From: an uncultured Agathobacter sp.
Lineage (GTDB): Bacteria > Bacillota > Clostridia > Lachnospirales > Lachnospiraceae
DNA: 43,514 nucleotides
NCBI GenBank assembly: GCA_934316545.1
Contig: CAKRDT010000016.1
Span: 1 to 43,514 of the forward strand
Direction of reading: 5' to 3'
The notes under the pieces were generated by a model. That model did no database searches, was not told where the DNA came from, and saw only the letters and a program-made list of their open reading frames with translations. This document shows, piece after piece, positions 7,583 to 15,376 of the stretch. How positions within the stretch are numbered: position 1 is the first letter of the stretch; each line of letters starts with the position of its first letter. A program made the position numbers and the translations under genes.

Positions 7583-9553
7583 ATGTTATATCAGATTAGT
7601 CATGGAGCCGTCGCATTTGCGGACGACGTCATCCTGCACGATATCAATTTTGAAATAAGAAATACGGAGAAGATCGCGGTGGTCGGTCGTAACGGATGCG
7701 GCAAGACGACTCTGCTTAAGCTGATCAACGGAGAGGTTGATCTGGACAAAGGCGAAAGCGATACGGACGTCTTTATCGCAAAGGCAGGCAACCCGCAGAT
7801 CGGCTATCTGCGTCAGATCGCTTTCGATGATCCTTCCATCACACTGGAGCAGGAAGTGCGGAAAGTGTTTGCGCCGATGGAGCAGCGCAAACGCGAACTC
7901 GAAGCGGCTGCTGCTGCGCTGGAGACGGATTATTCCGAGGAGCAGGTGGCACGCTACACTGCGATGGAGGAAAAGTTCAAGGAGGACGGCGGTTATTACT
8001 TTGAGAAGGAATACGATGTCCTGATCCGTAAGTTCGGATTCTCGGAGGAGGAGCGGAAAAAGCCGCTCTCGGAGTTTTCCGGAGGGCAGCAGACGAAGAT
8101 TGCCTTCATCAAGCTGCTTTTAAGCAAGCCGGATATCCTGCTACTTGACGAGCCGACGAACCACCTTGATATTACAACCATTGAGTGGCTTGAGAGCTAT
8201 CTCAAAAGTTATCCGAAGGCTGTCGTGGTTGTATCTCATGACCGAATGTTCCTCGACAATATCGTCGATGTGGTCTATGAGATCGAGTATGGTACGGCGA
8301 CACGCTACCCGGGAAACTACACAAACTTCATGGAGCGCAAGAAGGAAAATTACCGCAAGCTCATGAAGGATTATAACGCGCAGCAGAAGGAAATTGCCCG
8401 CCTGCAGCGCATGGTGGACCGTTTCAAGAATAAGCCGACAAAGGTATCGATGGCACATTCCAAGGAGAAGGCAATCGAGCATATGGTGAAGCTTGAGGCA
8501 CCAGACCGCTTTGATACGAAGACGTTCCATGCAAATTTTCAGCCGCAGACCGAGACCGGAAACGATGTGCTTACGGTATCGAACCTTGCGATCGGATACG
8601 ATCATCCGCTTTCTACCGTCAGTTTTGAACTGAAAAAAGGCGAAAAGCTGGGCATTCTGGGTGGCAATGGTTTGGGAAAATCTACGCTTCTTAAAACTCT
8701 GGTAAATCGCCTTCCGGCACTTTCCGGTGAGTACCGGTTCGGTACGAATGTGCAGATCGGGTATTTTGATCAGCAGATGGCGATGTATTCCAGTAATAAG
8801 ACGGTGCTTGATGATTATTGGGATGAGTTTCCGAACCTAATGGAGACGGAAGTTCGTAATTCCCTTGGGGCATTCCTGTTCAGCGGGGACGATGTTTTTA
8901 AAAATATTGATATGCTCTCCGGAGGAGAAAAGGTGCGGCTGGCGCTTTGTAAGATTTTAAAGAGACGCCCGAACGTGCTGGTTCTCGATGAGCCAACGAA
9001 CCATATGGATATCGTCGGCAAAGAGACATTGGAGAGTATGTTAAAGGATTTTACCGGAACGTTGATTTTTGTATCGCATGACCGATACTTTGTGAAGAAA
9101 GTAGCGGATCGTCTGCTTGTGTTTGAGGACGGAACGACGCATCTCTATCAGTTTGGATACGAAGAGTATCAGGAAAAGTTAGACCGCGAGGCGGAGGAGG
9201 ACAACGGATACAGGAAGTCTCCGGCAGCTCTCGGCGGACTGATCAGCCAAAACGGCGGTAACGCAAAGAATACTCCGGCAGCAGGAGAGCCGGCCGGAAA
9301 GAAAGCGTATTACAATCCGGGCAAGGAACGCTCGAAGCTGGAAAAGAAAGTAAAGAAAGCGGAAGAGGAGTTAGAGGCCAAGGAGGCAAAGCTGGAAGAT
9401 CTGAAAGCGGAACTGCTTCGCCCGGAGTACCAGTCCAGTTATTCGAAACTGACGGAGATTCAGGGAGAAATCGATGCATTAGAAGAAGAAATCATGGAGG
9501 GCATGGACAACTGGGAGAAATTGTCACAGGAACTTGAAGAACTGGAAATCTAA
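7583..9553 (+). CDS. ABC-F family ATPase with C-terminal coiled coil
   Basis: A 656-aa soluble protein with two ABC domains in tandem and no membrane segment. Walker A motifs are GRNGCGKT (35-42) and GGNGLGKS (360-367), signatures FSGGQQTK and LSGGEKVR, Walker B motifs LLLDEPTNHLD and LVLDEPTNHMD. A charged interdomain linker (about 245-300) matches the ribosome-contacting P-site tRNA-interaction motif of ABC-F proteins, and residues about 575-656 are a coiled coil as in Uup/YdiF. ABC-F proteins act on the ribosome in translation or antibiotic protection; this one looks like a housekeeping Uup/YdiF type. The ATG at 7583 is chosen because AAGGAG precedes it; an upstream TTG (7517) lacks one. 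Confidence 0.9.
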   Translation: MLYQISHGAVAFADDVILHDINFEIRNTEKIAVVGRNGCGKTTLLKLINGEVDLDKGESDTDVFIAKAGNPQIGYLRQIAFDDPSITLEQEVRKVFAPMEQRKRELEAAAAALETDYSEEQVARYTAMEEKFKEDGGYYFEKEYDVLIRKFGFSEEERKKPLSEFSGGQQTKIAFIKLLLSKPDILLLDEPTNHLDITTIEWLESYLKSYPKAVVVVSHDRMFLDNIVDVVYEIEYGTATRYPGNYTNFMERKKENYRKLMKDYNAQQKEIARLQRMVDRFKNKPTKVSMAHSKEKAIEHMVKLEAPDRFDTKTFHANFQPQTETGNDVLTVSNLAIGYDHPLSTVSFELKKGEKLGILGGNGLGKSTLLKTLVNRLPALSGEYRFGTNVQIGYFDQQMAMYSSNKTVLDDYWDEFPNLMETEVRNSLGAFLFSGDDVFKNIDMLSGGEKVRLALCKILKRRPNVLVLDEPTNHMDIVGKETLESMLKDFTGTLIFVSHDRYFVKKVADRLLVFEDGTTHLYQFGYEEYQEKLDREAEEDNGYRKSPAALGGLISQNGGNAKNTPAAGEPAGKKAYYNPGKERSKLEKKVKKAEEELEAKEAKLEDLKAELLRPEYQSSYSKLTEIQGEIDALEEEIMEGMDNWEKLSQELEELEI

Positions 9554-9559
9554 GTATCG

Positions 9560-9598
9560 GAAGCTGCTGCCCACATACCGATGGGTGGCAGCTTTTTT
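9560..9598 (+). terminator. Terminator after the ABC-F gene
   Basis: The stem AAGCTGC...GGCAGCTT, extended by CCCA/TGGG pairing, is followed by TTTTTT. Confidence 0.8.
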
Positions 9599-9659
9599 GG
9601 TAAGTGTTCTGAATAGTTATAAAAAGATATTAAAGATGCATAAAATTTCTGAAAACTCG

Positions 9660-9687
9660 TTGCTTTTTTTGTTAATTATGATATAAT
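9660..9687 (+). promoter_or_regulatory. Promoter of hpf
   Basis: A -35 TTGCTT (9660-9665), a 16-bp spacer and a perfect -10 TATAAT (9682-9687) lie 55 bp before the start codon. Confidence 0.65.
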
Positions 9688-9742
9688 AAGCACATGATAC
9701 AACATAAGACGTATCAAATACACAGCAAAGGGGTTGGACAGC

Positions 9743-10273
9743 ATGAGAATCACAATTACCGGAAGAAATATTGAACTTACAGAGGGACTTAAGGCTGCTG
9801 TGGAGGAGCGCCTTTCTAAACTTGAGAAATTCTTTACGGCGGATACCGATGTATTTGTTACATTGAGCGTGGAGAAGGAACGCCAGAAAATTGAGGTAAC
9901 GATTCCAATTAAGGGACATGTCATTCGTTCGGAACAGGTTAGCAACGATATGTATGTTTCCATTGATTTAGTAGAAGAAGTAATTGAGCGTCAGCTCAGG
10001 AAATATCGCACGAAACTTGCTTCTAAGAAAATGAATGTTGCAGAGAGTTTTAATGCAGATTTCATTGAGGCAGATGCCGATGAGGATGAGGAAGTCAAGA
10101 TTGTTCGTACCAAGAGATTTGGTATGAAACCGATGTATCCGGAAGATGCCTGCATTCAGATGGAACTGACAGGACATGATTTCTTCGTATTCCGCAATGC
10201 CGAGACGGATGAAGTGAATGTCGTATACAAGCGAAAAGGAAATACATACGGATTGATTGAGCCGGAGTGCTAA
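9743..10273 (+). CDS. hpf: Ribosome hibernation promoting factor, long form
   Basis: A 176-aa protein. The N-terminal ~100 residues are the sigma-54 modulation/S30EA domain (ITGRNIELTEGLKAAVEERL, KIEVTIPIKG). A linker leads to the C-terminal dimerisation domain (VRTKRFGMKPMYPEDACIQMELTGH to VVYKRKGNTYGLIEPE), which defines long HPF. Long HPF pairs 70S ribosomes into inactive 100S dimers in stationary phase or starvation. The ATG at 9743 is preferred over the TTG at 9734 because AAAGGGG lies 9-10 nt upstream. The gene stands alone between its promoter and the terminator at 10295. Rel (16672-19011) provides the alarmone signal that often accompanies ribosome hibernation, but no direct link is visible. 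Confidence 0.95.
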   Translation: MRITITGRNIELTEGLKAAVEERLSKLEKFFTADTDVFVTLSVEKERQKIEVTIPIKGHVIRSEQVSNDMYVSIDLVEEVIERQLRKYRTKLASKKMNVAESFNADFIEADADEDEEVKIVRTKRFGMKPMYPEDACIQMELTGHDFFVFRNAETDEVNVVYKRKGNTYGLIEPEC

Positions 10274-10294
10274 GAGAATAAGACGATGTAGGAT

Positions 10295-10325
10295 GCCGCA
10301 GACTTTAGGGTCTGCGGCTTTTTCT
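10295..10325 (+). terminator. Terminator of hpf
   Basis: The stem GCCGCAGAC / GTCTGCGGC with a short loop is followed by TTTTT. Confidence 0.85.
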
Positions 10326-10370
10326 GTTTGGAGTAAAGAGGCAGTATAGGACGGTATGTATCGTTATTTT

Positions 10371-10400
10371 TGCATAAATTTTGTGGGACAAAATTATGCA
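10371..10400. repeat. AT-rich inverted repeat upstream of the small unknown gene
   Basis: TGCATAAATTTTGT and ACAAAATTATGCA are complementary apart from one bulged base, with GGG between. It could be an operator or a transcript hairpin. A second short palindrome, ACGCG/CGCGT, follows at about 10409-10421. Confidence 0.5.
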
Positions 10401-10514
10401 TTTACTATACGCGAAACGCGTCTTGCACTTTGAATGCAAATGCGATATCTTGGAAAACAGAGAGACGAGGTGGGGAGTCGTATCCACACAATTGTGATGA
10501 GGCAAAGGAGGGAA

Positions 10515-10805
10515 ATGGACAATTTAAAATGTAATACATTACAAAAGCATTTTCAAACAATGATTTCTGATGAAAATTTTTTCGATGAAATTTCCAATTG
10601 GTTCTATGTATGGGGAGATAAACGACTTTTGATACTTCGACATTTACTTTTTGAGATTGATATGTCGGAGATAGAGCAGCTAAAAGAGGCGTTGTATGAA
10701 TATGGAAGCTGTCTGACGGAAAAGAATTATGGTGGCAGATCGCTTTTTTCCATGATAGCGGTATTGATCAGCCAGATCGAATCGGATCGCGACATGGGAG
10801 CGTAA
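10515..10805 (+). CDS. Small protein of unknown function
   Basis: A 96-aa protein (MDNLKCNTLQKHF... to ...ESDRDMGA) that I do not recognise. It is acidic, probably helical and lacks a signal peptide or membrane segment; residues about 40-75 (LLILRHLLFEIDMSEIEQLKEAL) look like amphipathic helices. The ATG at 10515 has GGAGG upstream but with only 3 nt spacing; an in-frame ATG at 10497 (six residues longer) is an alternative. The frame is open back to 10434 without a ribosome binding site there. It is flanked by terminators at 10295 and 10860, so it is its own transcription unit. Confidence 0.5.
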   Translation: MDNLKCNTLQKHFQTMISDENFFDEISNWFYVWGDKRLLILRHLLFEIDMSEIEQLKEALYEYGSCLTEKNYGGRSLFSMIAVLISQIESDRDMGA

Positions 10806-10859
10806 AGGGTTTTTATGAAAATACAAATGAGAAGGTAATGCAGATTCACAATTGTGTGT

Positions 10860-10892
10860 GGAAGCCGGAGAACTGACGGCTTCCTTTTTTTT
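10860..10892 (+). terminator. Terminator after the small unknown gene
   Basis: The stem GGAAGCCG / CGGCTTCC with a 9-nt loop is followed by eight T. Confidence 0.85.
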
Positions 10893-11033
10893 GCGAAGCA
10901 ACGGTTAAAGTCCGTGCCTGCCAGAGAATCCGGCGACTGCCGCGACAACCCCAAAAGCCCACAACGCGTACTTTCACAGTTTACAATTCGTGCTGCAAAC
11001 ATCAAAAATAGTGCGCAAACAAATTCTTTCTCT
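10893..11033. other. GC-rich stretch with no recognisable gene
   Basis: About 140 nt lie between the terminator at 10860-10892 and the ddl promoter. The first 80 nt are clearly richer in G and C than the flanks. I see no convincing gene; the only open frame across it (from 10854) starts inside the terminator and has no family resemblance. The beginning (GCGAAGCAACGGTTAAAG) loosely resembles 7525-7552 upstream of the ABC-F gene. Confidence 0.3.
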
Positions 11034-11062
11034 TGTGTTTCTGTGAGAGGAGTCGTTATAAT
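11034..11062 (+). promoter_or_regulatory. Promoter of ddl-murF
   Basis: A -35 TTGTGT (11034-11039), a 17-bp spacer and a perfect -10 TATAAT (11057-11062). Confidence 0.65.
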
Positions 11063-11158
11063 AGAATATTGAAAGACAGTGTGATTGAAATGTACACAGA
11101 TACGGTACAGGAAAAGTCTTTAACGTATGCAGGTAATAAGATAGAGGAGATGCAAAGA

Positions 11159-12214
11159 ATGGATATCGTAGTATTAGCCGGAGGACTCAGCACGGAGCGT
11201 GATGTGTCATTCAAGACGGGAAGCATGGTTGCAGCAGCATTAAAGGAGAACGGACACAGAGTGATTCTTCTTGATGTGTTTATGGGATATGATGAGCAGG
11301 AAGTGGATTTGGACGGAATTTTTGACCGCGCGGATGAAATCAGCGTGAAGGTTTCCGATATTCCGGAGGTAGCGCCGGATCTTGCTGCTGTCAAGGCGTC
11401 AAGAAAGGATCAGTCCCCATGCTTTTTCGGACCGAATGTGATCCGCATGTGCCAGATGGCGGACATCGTATTTATGGCGCTTCACGGAGAGAACGGAGAG
11501 AACGGTAAGCTGCAGGCAGCGTTTGATCTGCTCGGGGTAAGATATACCGGCAGCGATTATTTAAGCAGCGCGATTGCGATGAACAAAGGTATGGCAAAGA
11601 AGCTTTTTGTGGAAGCCGGCATTCCGACTCCGATGGGCATCGCCATGACAAGAGAGACGCGCGAGGACGATGTGACGAAGTTAAATCTCCACCTTCCGTG
11701 TGTGGTAAAGCCATGCTGTGGCGGATCGAGTATCGGTGTCACGATCGTAAGAGATGCAGCGGAATTTAAGGCTGCGCTTGATGAGGCGTTCCGTTGGGAA
11801 GATGAGCTTGTCATCGAGGAGTTCGTCGAGGGACGCGAGTTTTCCGTCGGAGTCATTGAAGGCAAGGCACTTCCGGTCATCGAGATCGCTCCGATTCAGG
11901 GATTCTATGATTATAAAAATAAATATAAAGCAGGCAGCGCGGTAGAGACCTGTCCGGCAGAACTTCCGGAGGAGGTTTCCGCAAAAATGTGCCACTATGC
12001 AGAAGAAGTGGCAAAAGTGATCGGACTCGATACCTATTCCCGTTCCGACTTCCTTCTCGACAAGGACGGCAACATGTTCTGTCTTGAGGCAAACACGCTT
12101 CCGGGCATGACTCCGACCAGCCTGCTTCCGCAGGAAGCTGCTGTTGTGGGTGTAAACTTCAACGAATTGTGTGAGAAGCTGATCGATATCTCTATGAAGA
12201 AATATGAGGGCTAA
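11159..12214 (+). CDS. ddl: D-alanine--D-alanine ligase
   Basis: A 351-aa ATP-grasp enzyme that joins two D-Ala for peptidoglycan precursors. Visible family features are the N-terminal VVLAGGLSTERDVS, ALHGENGENGKLQ (about 108-119), the ATP-grasp glycine-rich VVKPCCGGSSIGV (182-194), FYDYKNKY of the omega loop (about 249-256; the Tyr fits D-Ala rather than D-lactate specificity), and the metal-binding CLEANTLPGMTPTSL (about 308-322). The ATG at 11159 is chosen because AGAGGAG ends 9 nt upstream and the protein then begins at the usual Ddl N-terminus; in-frame ATGs at 11090 and 11150 are possible. murF starts 2 nt after the stop, so the two are co-transcribed. Confidence 0.92.
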   Translation: MDIVVLAGGLSTERDVSFKTGSMVAAALKENGHRVILLDVFMGYDEQEVDLDGIFDRADEISVKVSDIPEVAPDLAAVKASRKDQSPCFFGPNVIRMCQMADIVFMALHGENGENGKLQAAFDLLGVRYTGSDYLSSAIAMNKGMAKKLFVEAGIPTPMGIAMTRETREDDVTKLNLHLPCVVKPCCGGSSIGVTIVRDAAEFKAALDEAFRWEDELVIEEFVEGREFSVGVIEGKALPVIEIAPIQGFYDYKNKYKAGSAVETCPAELPEEVSAKMCHYAEEVAKVIGLDTYSRSDFLLDKDGNMFCLEANTLPGMTPTSLLPQEAAVVGVNFNELCEKLIDISMKKYEG

Positions 12215-12216
12215 GG

Positions 12217-13665
12217 ATGTTTGGATGTTATTATAAGAATGAACTGGAAAATGGTATGCCGAATATGACTTTGGAAAACATCGCCAAGGCGTGTGACGGT
12301 ACCTATGTCGGCGAGGCAGCGGATTTGGAAAAAGTGATCACCGGTGCGGTAACGGACAGCCGCCAGATTGAGAAAGGCTATCTGTTCATTCCGATCAAGG
12401 GCGAGCGTGTGGACGGCCATTGTTTTATTCCGGATGTGTTTGAAAAAGGCGCACTCGCCGTACTCTCGGAAGCTGCGCTGGATCATCCGGCAGGACCGTA
12501 TATCCTTGTGGATTCCACAACGGAGGCAATGAAAAAGATTGCCGCCTTCTATCGCAGGCAGCTGGATATCAAAGTGGTCGGAATCACGGGAAGTGTCGGC
12601 AAGACGAGCACGAAGGAGATGATCGCTTCGGTATTGTCGCAGAAATATTCGGTGCTCAAGACCGCGGGCAATTTCAACAATGAGATCGGATTGCCGCTGA
12701 CGATTTTTAATATCCGCGCCAAGCATCAGGTTGCGGTACTTGAGATGGGAATCTCGGATTTCGGTGAGATGCATCGTCTGTCCACTATGGCGCAGCCGGA
12801 TATCTGCGTGATCACGAATATCGGTTTGTGCCATTTGGAGAATCTCGGAACGCGAGACGGTATCTTAAAGGCGAAGACGGAGTGCTTCGAGCACATGCAG
12901 CCGGACGGAACCGTGATCTTAAACGGTGATGACGATAAGCTTTGCACAAGGAAAGTGGTTGACGGAAAGCCGGCGATTTTCTATGGCATGGGCAGGGAGG
13001 CGCTTCTTTCGGCAGATCGGGAACCGATGGCAGAAAAAAGCATTTATGCGACCGATGTGAAGAACCTCGGACTGGACGGAATGCAGGCGCACATTTACAC
13101 GCCGGAGGGCGACTTTATGGCACATATTCCGATTCCGGGCGAGCATAATGTGTATAATGCTTTGGCGGGCACGGCAGTCGGTCTGCAGCTTGGTTTAACA
13201 CTTCCGGAAATCCAGCAGGGCATTGCAAGTGCGCAGACGATCTCCGGCAGAACGAACGTGATCCATACCGCCGGAATGACAGTGATCGATGATTGTTACA
13301 ACGCGAATCCGGTTTCCATGAAAGCATCGATCGAGGTACTTGCCAATACGGCAGGACGCAGGATCGCGGTGCTCGGTGACATGGGCGAACTCGGCGAGAA
13401 TGAAGCTGCACTCCATTATGGCGTCGGCGAGGCAGTCGGACAGTCCGGCATCGACGTGCTTTTCTGCGCGGGAAAGCTTGCGGCAGAGTATGCGCGTGCG
13501 GCGGCAACAGGCAATGTGAACTGCCAGATCTACTATTACGAGACGGTGGAGAAGCTTCTTCCGGAACTTTTGGCTTTCGTCAAAGAGGGCGATACGATCC
13601 TCGTGAAAGCGTCGCATTTTATGCAGTTCCCGCAGATCGTGGAAGCGCTTAGCGCAAAGAAATAA
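12217..13665 (+). CDS. murF: UDP-N-acetylmuramoyl-tripeptide--D-alanyl-D-alanine ligase
   Basis: A 482-aa Mur ligase that adds the D-Ala-D-Ala made by Ddl to UDP-MurNAc-tripeptide in the cytoplasm. It has the N-terminal substrate domain (VTDSRQIEKGYLFIPIKGE), the ATP-binding P-loop GITGSVGKTST (122-132), LKTAGNFNNEIGLPLT, VLEMGISDFGEM, and the C-terminal domain motif DDCYNANPVSMKAS, all typical of MurF. The start at 12217 has GAGGG 6 nt upstream; it gives a 16-residue extension over the usual N-terminus, so the ATG at 12265 (MTLENIAKACDG) is an alternative. It lies directly after ddl and is followed by a bidirectional terminator. Confidence 0.95.
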   Translation: MFGCYYKNELENGMPNMTLENIAKACDGTYVGEAADLEKVITGAVTDSRQIEKGYLFIPIKGERVDGHCFIPDVFEKGALAVLSEAALDHPAGPYILVDSTTEAMKKIAAFYRRQLDIKVVGITGSVGKTSTKEMIASVLSQKYSVLKTAGNFNNEIGLPLTIFNIRAKHQVAVLEMGISDFGEMHRLSTMAQPDICVITNIGLCHLENLGTRDGILKAKTECFEHMQPDGTVILNGDDDKLCTRKVVDGKPAIFYGMGREALLSADREPMAEKSIYATDVKNLGLDGMQAHIYTPEGDFMAHIPIPGEHNVYNALAGTAVGLQLGLTLPEIQQGIASAQTISGRTNVIHTAGMTVIDDCYNANPVSMKASIEVLANTAGRRIAVLGDMGELGENEAALHYGVGEAVGQSGIDVLFCAGKLAAEYARAAATGNVNCQIYYYETVEKLLPELLAFVKEGDTILVKASHFMQFPQIVEALSAKK

Positions 13666-13671
13666 AAGAGG

Positions 13672-13709
13672 AAAGTTCCGTTGACTTTGGTGGTCGACGG
13701 AGCTTTTGT
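13672..13709. terminator. Bidirectional terminator between murF and the minus-strand gene
   Basis: AAAGTTCCGTTGAC pairs with GTCGACGGAGCTTT (12 of 14 positions, the others G-U compatible). A-rich and T-rich flanks allow termination from both sides. Confidence 0.7.
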
Positions 13710-13710
13710 T

Positions 13711-14025
13711 CTATATTTGAACACAGGAGATGTAGTAACCGAGATTGCGTGGATGATGAGTGCCTTTTACAATATTTGCCTGATAGATTTCAGGTCCATT
13801 CTTTGTAATCAGGGAAAATCGTATCGGTGTATCGGTACTGATAAATTCAATTGCCTCATGTGTGGATTCGCTGTATTTCATTAATGCATCGATCACAGCG
13901 TTATCCGGTGGTGTCGGATAGTCTTTTGCGCCCGGATAGGATGCCGGGAAAGCATATTCATCCGGCAGGTCAACACGAAATGATTTTAGAGAAGCATTTT
14001 TAAAATTTTGAACAAAATTAAACAT
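13711..14025 (-). CDS. Small protein of unknown function
   Basis: A 104-aa protein (MFNFVQNFKNAS... to ...LGYYISCVQI) that I do not recognise. It has no signal peptide or membrane segment. The start is well supported: on the minus strand AAGGAGG lies 8 nt before the ATG. A promoter candidate upstream on the same strand has -35 TTGCAA (14106-14111), a 17-bp spacer and -10 TAAAAT (14083-14088), with a perfect 10-bp inverted repeat (14045-14069) between promoter and gene. It is convergent with murF and divergent from the cyclophilin gene. The plus-strand frame over the same interval has no ribosome binding site and was rejected. Confidence 0.65.
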   Translation of the reverse strand: MFNFVQNFKNASLKSFRVDLPDEYAFPASYPGAKDYPTPPDNAVIDALMKYSESTHEAIEFISTDTPIRFSLITKNGPEIYQANIVKGTHHPRNLGYYISCVQI

Positions 14026-14044
14026 TATATTAATCCTCCTTATA

Positions 14045-14069
14045 ATCAATATAGCAGAACTATATTGAT
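14045..14069 (-). promoter_or_regulatory. Perfect inverted repeat in the leader of the minus-strand small gene
   Basis: ATCAATATAG (14045-14054) and CTATATTGAT (14060-14069) are perfectly complementary with a 5-nt loop. It sits just downstream of the candidate promoter at 14083-14111 (minus strand) and upstream of the ribosome binding site, so it could be an operator or an mRNA hairpin. Confidence 0.5.
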
Positions 14070-14082
14070 AATTATATATACA

Positions 14083-14111
14083 ATTTTACTAAGCATAAAA
14101 GTTATTTGCAA
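14083..14111 (-). promoter_or_regulatory. Candidate promoter of the minus-strand small gene
   Basis: On the minus strand, TTGCAA (14106-14111), a 17-bp spacer and TAAAAT (14083-14088). Confidence 0.5.
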
Positions 14112-14196
14112 GGAACATATAGCTATAAAAATGAGACAAAACTAAATTCGCGAGATGTAAAAGCTTCAAAAATTTGCTGATTATTTTTTGAGGAAT

Positions 14197-14205
14197 TGTT
14201 ATAAT
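14197..14205 (+). promoter_or_regulatory. Extended -10 promoter of the cyclophilin gene
   Basis: TGTTATAAT is an extended -10 with a perfect hexamer; no clear -35 is seen. It leaves an A/T-rich leader of about 190 nt before the start at 14402, in which no gene or conserved riboswitch was recognised. Confidence 0.55.
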
Positions 14206-14401
14206 GTAGGTGTTAATTATAAAAGCAGAATATGTTTTGTTGATTGAAAAGCAGAAAAATCTGTAAAAAGCGGTTGTATTGAGGTTGAAAATCCTTGATA
14301 ATAAAAGTAATTGAATTGTGGATATTCTAATGAAAAAATGATACTACATATTTTAAGAATAACGCACAGAAATAATAAAAAGAAAGCAGAGGAAAGATAT
14401 T

Positions 14402-14920
14402 ATGGCAAACCCAATTGTTACATTTACGATGGCTGACGGAAAAGTGATGAAAGCAGAACTTTATCCGGAAGTCGCACCCAACACGGTAAATAACTTTATC
14501 AGCCTTGTAAACAAAGGCTTTTATAACGGACTGATCTTCCACCGTGTCATCAACGGATTTATGATCCAGGGCGGCGATCCGGAAGGTACCGGAATGGGTG
14601 GACCTGGATACGGAATCAAAGGAGAGTTCGCACAGAATGGTGTGCAGAATGACTTAAAGCATACTGCGGGAGTTCTTTCTATGGCACGTTCCATGATGCC
14701 GGATTCCGCAGGAAGCCAGTTCTTTATCATGCACAAGGATGCTCCGCATCTTGACGGCGCATACGCTGCATTCGGCAAGATCATCGAGGGTCAGGATGTA
14801 GTCAATGCAATCGCAGAGGTTGCAACTGATTACAGTGACCGCCCGCTTGAGGATCAGGTGATGGAGACAGTTGTTGTTGAGACATTCGACGAGGAATATC
14901 CAGAGCCGGAGACGGTATAG
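14402..14920 (+). CDS. Peptidyl-prolyl cis-trans isomerase, cyclophilin type
   Basis: A 172-aa cytoplasmic cyclophilin with no signal peptide. The conserved active-site motifs are present: [39 protein letters not shown] and [18 protein letters not shown]. The catalytic Arg of FHR and the QFFI strand are intact. It catalyses proline isomerisation during protein folding. The length is normal for single-domain bacterial cyclophilins. The acidic C-terminal tail ([10 protein letters not shown]) is a small extension. The start follows AGGAAAG. It is a single-gene unit with its own terminator. Confidence 0.95.
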   Translation: MANPIVTFTMADGKVMKAELYPEVAPNTVNNFISLVNKGFYNGLIFHRVINGFMIQGGDPEGTGMGGPGYGIKGEFAQNGVQNDLKHTAGVLSMARSMMPDSAGSQFFIMHKDAPHLDGAYAAFGKIIEGQDVVNAIAEVATDYSDRPLEDQVMETVVVETFDEEYPEPETV

Positions 14921-14933
14921 AAAAAGAATGATA

Positions 14934-14964
14934 GAAGGCAGATTCTTCGGGATCTGCCTTTTTT
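14934..14964 (+). terminator. Terminator of the cyclophilin gene
   Basis: The stem AAGGCAGAT / ATCTGCCTT with a short loop is followed by a T run. Confidence 0.85.
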
Positions 14965-14987
14965 CAAAGATAATATGGGCATAAAGA

Positions 14988-15376
14988 GGGTAAAGGCGAC
15001 AAAAAATGTGCATGTACCCGCGAATCAAAGTGGAAAAGGGTATACGAGGCCGAAAAGCCTGAAAATACCCATGGACCAAAGAGAAAAAGGGTATGAGGAG
15101 CGGAAAAGCCTGAAAATACCCACGAACCAGAGAAAAAAAGGGTATGAGGAGCGGAAAAGCCTGAAAATACCCACGGATCAGAGAAAAAAAGGGTATGAGG
15201 AGCGGAAAAGCCTGAAAATACCCACGGATTAGAGAGAAAAAGGGTATATGGGACGAAAATGCATGAATATACCCAAATGTAGAGAAAAATAAGGGTATAT
15301 GGATCAAAAATGTTTGTATATACCCTCGAGCAAAGGAGAAAAAGGGTATATGAAGCAAAAACAACAGAATATGCCC
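14988..15376. repeat. Array of eight 51-bp tandem units, each a potential hairpin
   Basis: GGGTAT recurs at 15038, 15089, 15140, 15191, 15242, 15293 and 15344 (exactly 51 bp apart), with a degenerate first unit at 14988. In each unit it pairs with ATACCC (or a close variant) 33 nt downstream, and the units are joined by 18-nt A-rich linkers. Because 51 is 17 codons, the plus frame encodes 17-residue repeats (KGYEERKSLKIPTDQRK-like) in the same phase as the GNAT gene, broken only by TAG at 15230 and TAA at 15290. The four central units are almost identical, while outer units are diverged. The minus strand is open throughout as well. Confidence 0.9.

Noticed and set aside
7583..9553. Antibiotic-resistance ABC-F (Msr/Vga/OptrA type)
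   Set aside because: The housekeeping-like setting and C-terminal coiled coil fit Uup/YdiF-type proteins better, and no resistance-type leader peptide or attenuator was seen.
10854..11072. 72-aa plus-strand frame upstream of ddl
   Set aside because: It starts in a terminator stem, runs through the ddl promoter and resembles no protein family.
14988..15376. CRISPR array, suggested by regular palindromic repeats
   Set aside because: The linkers between hairpins are themselves repeated and only 18 nt; there are no unique spacers and no cas genes.
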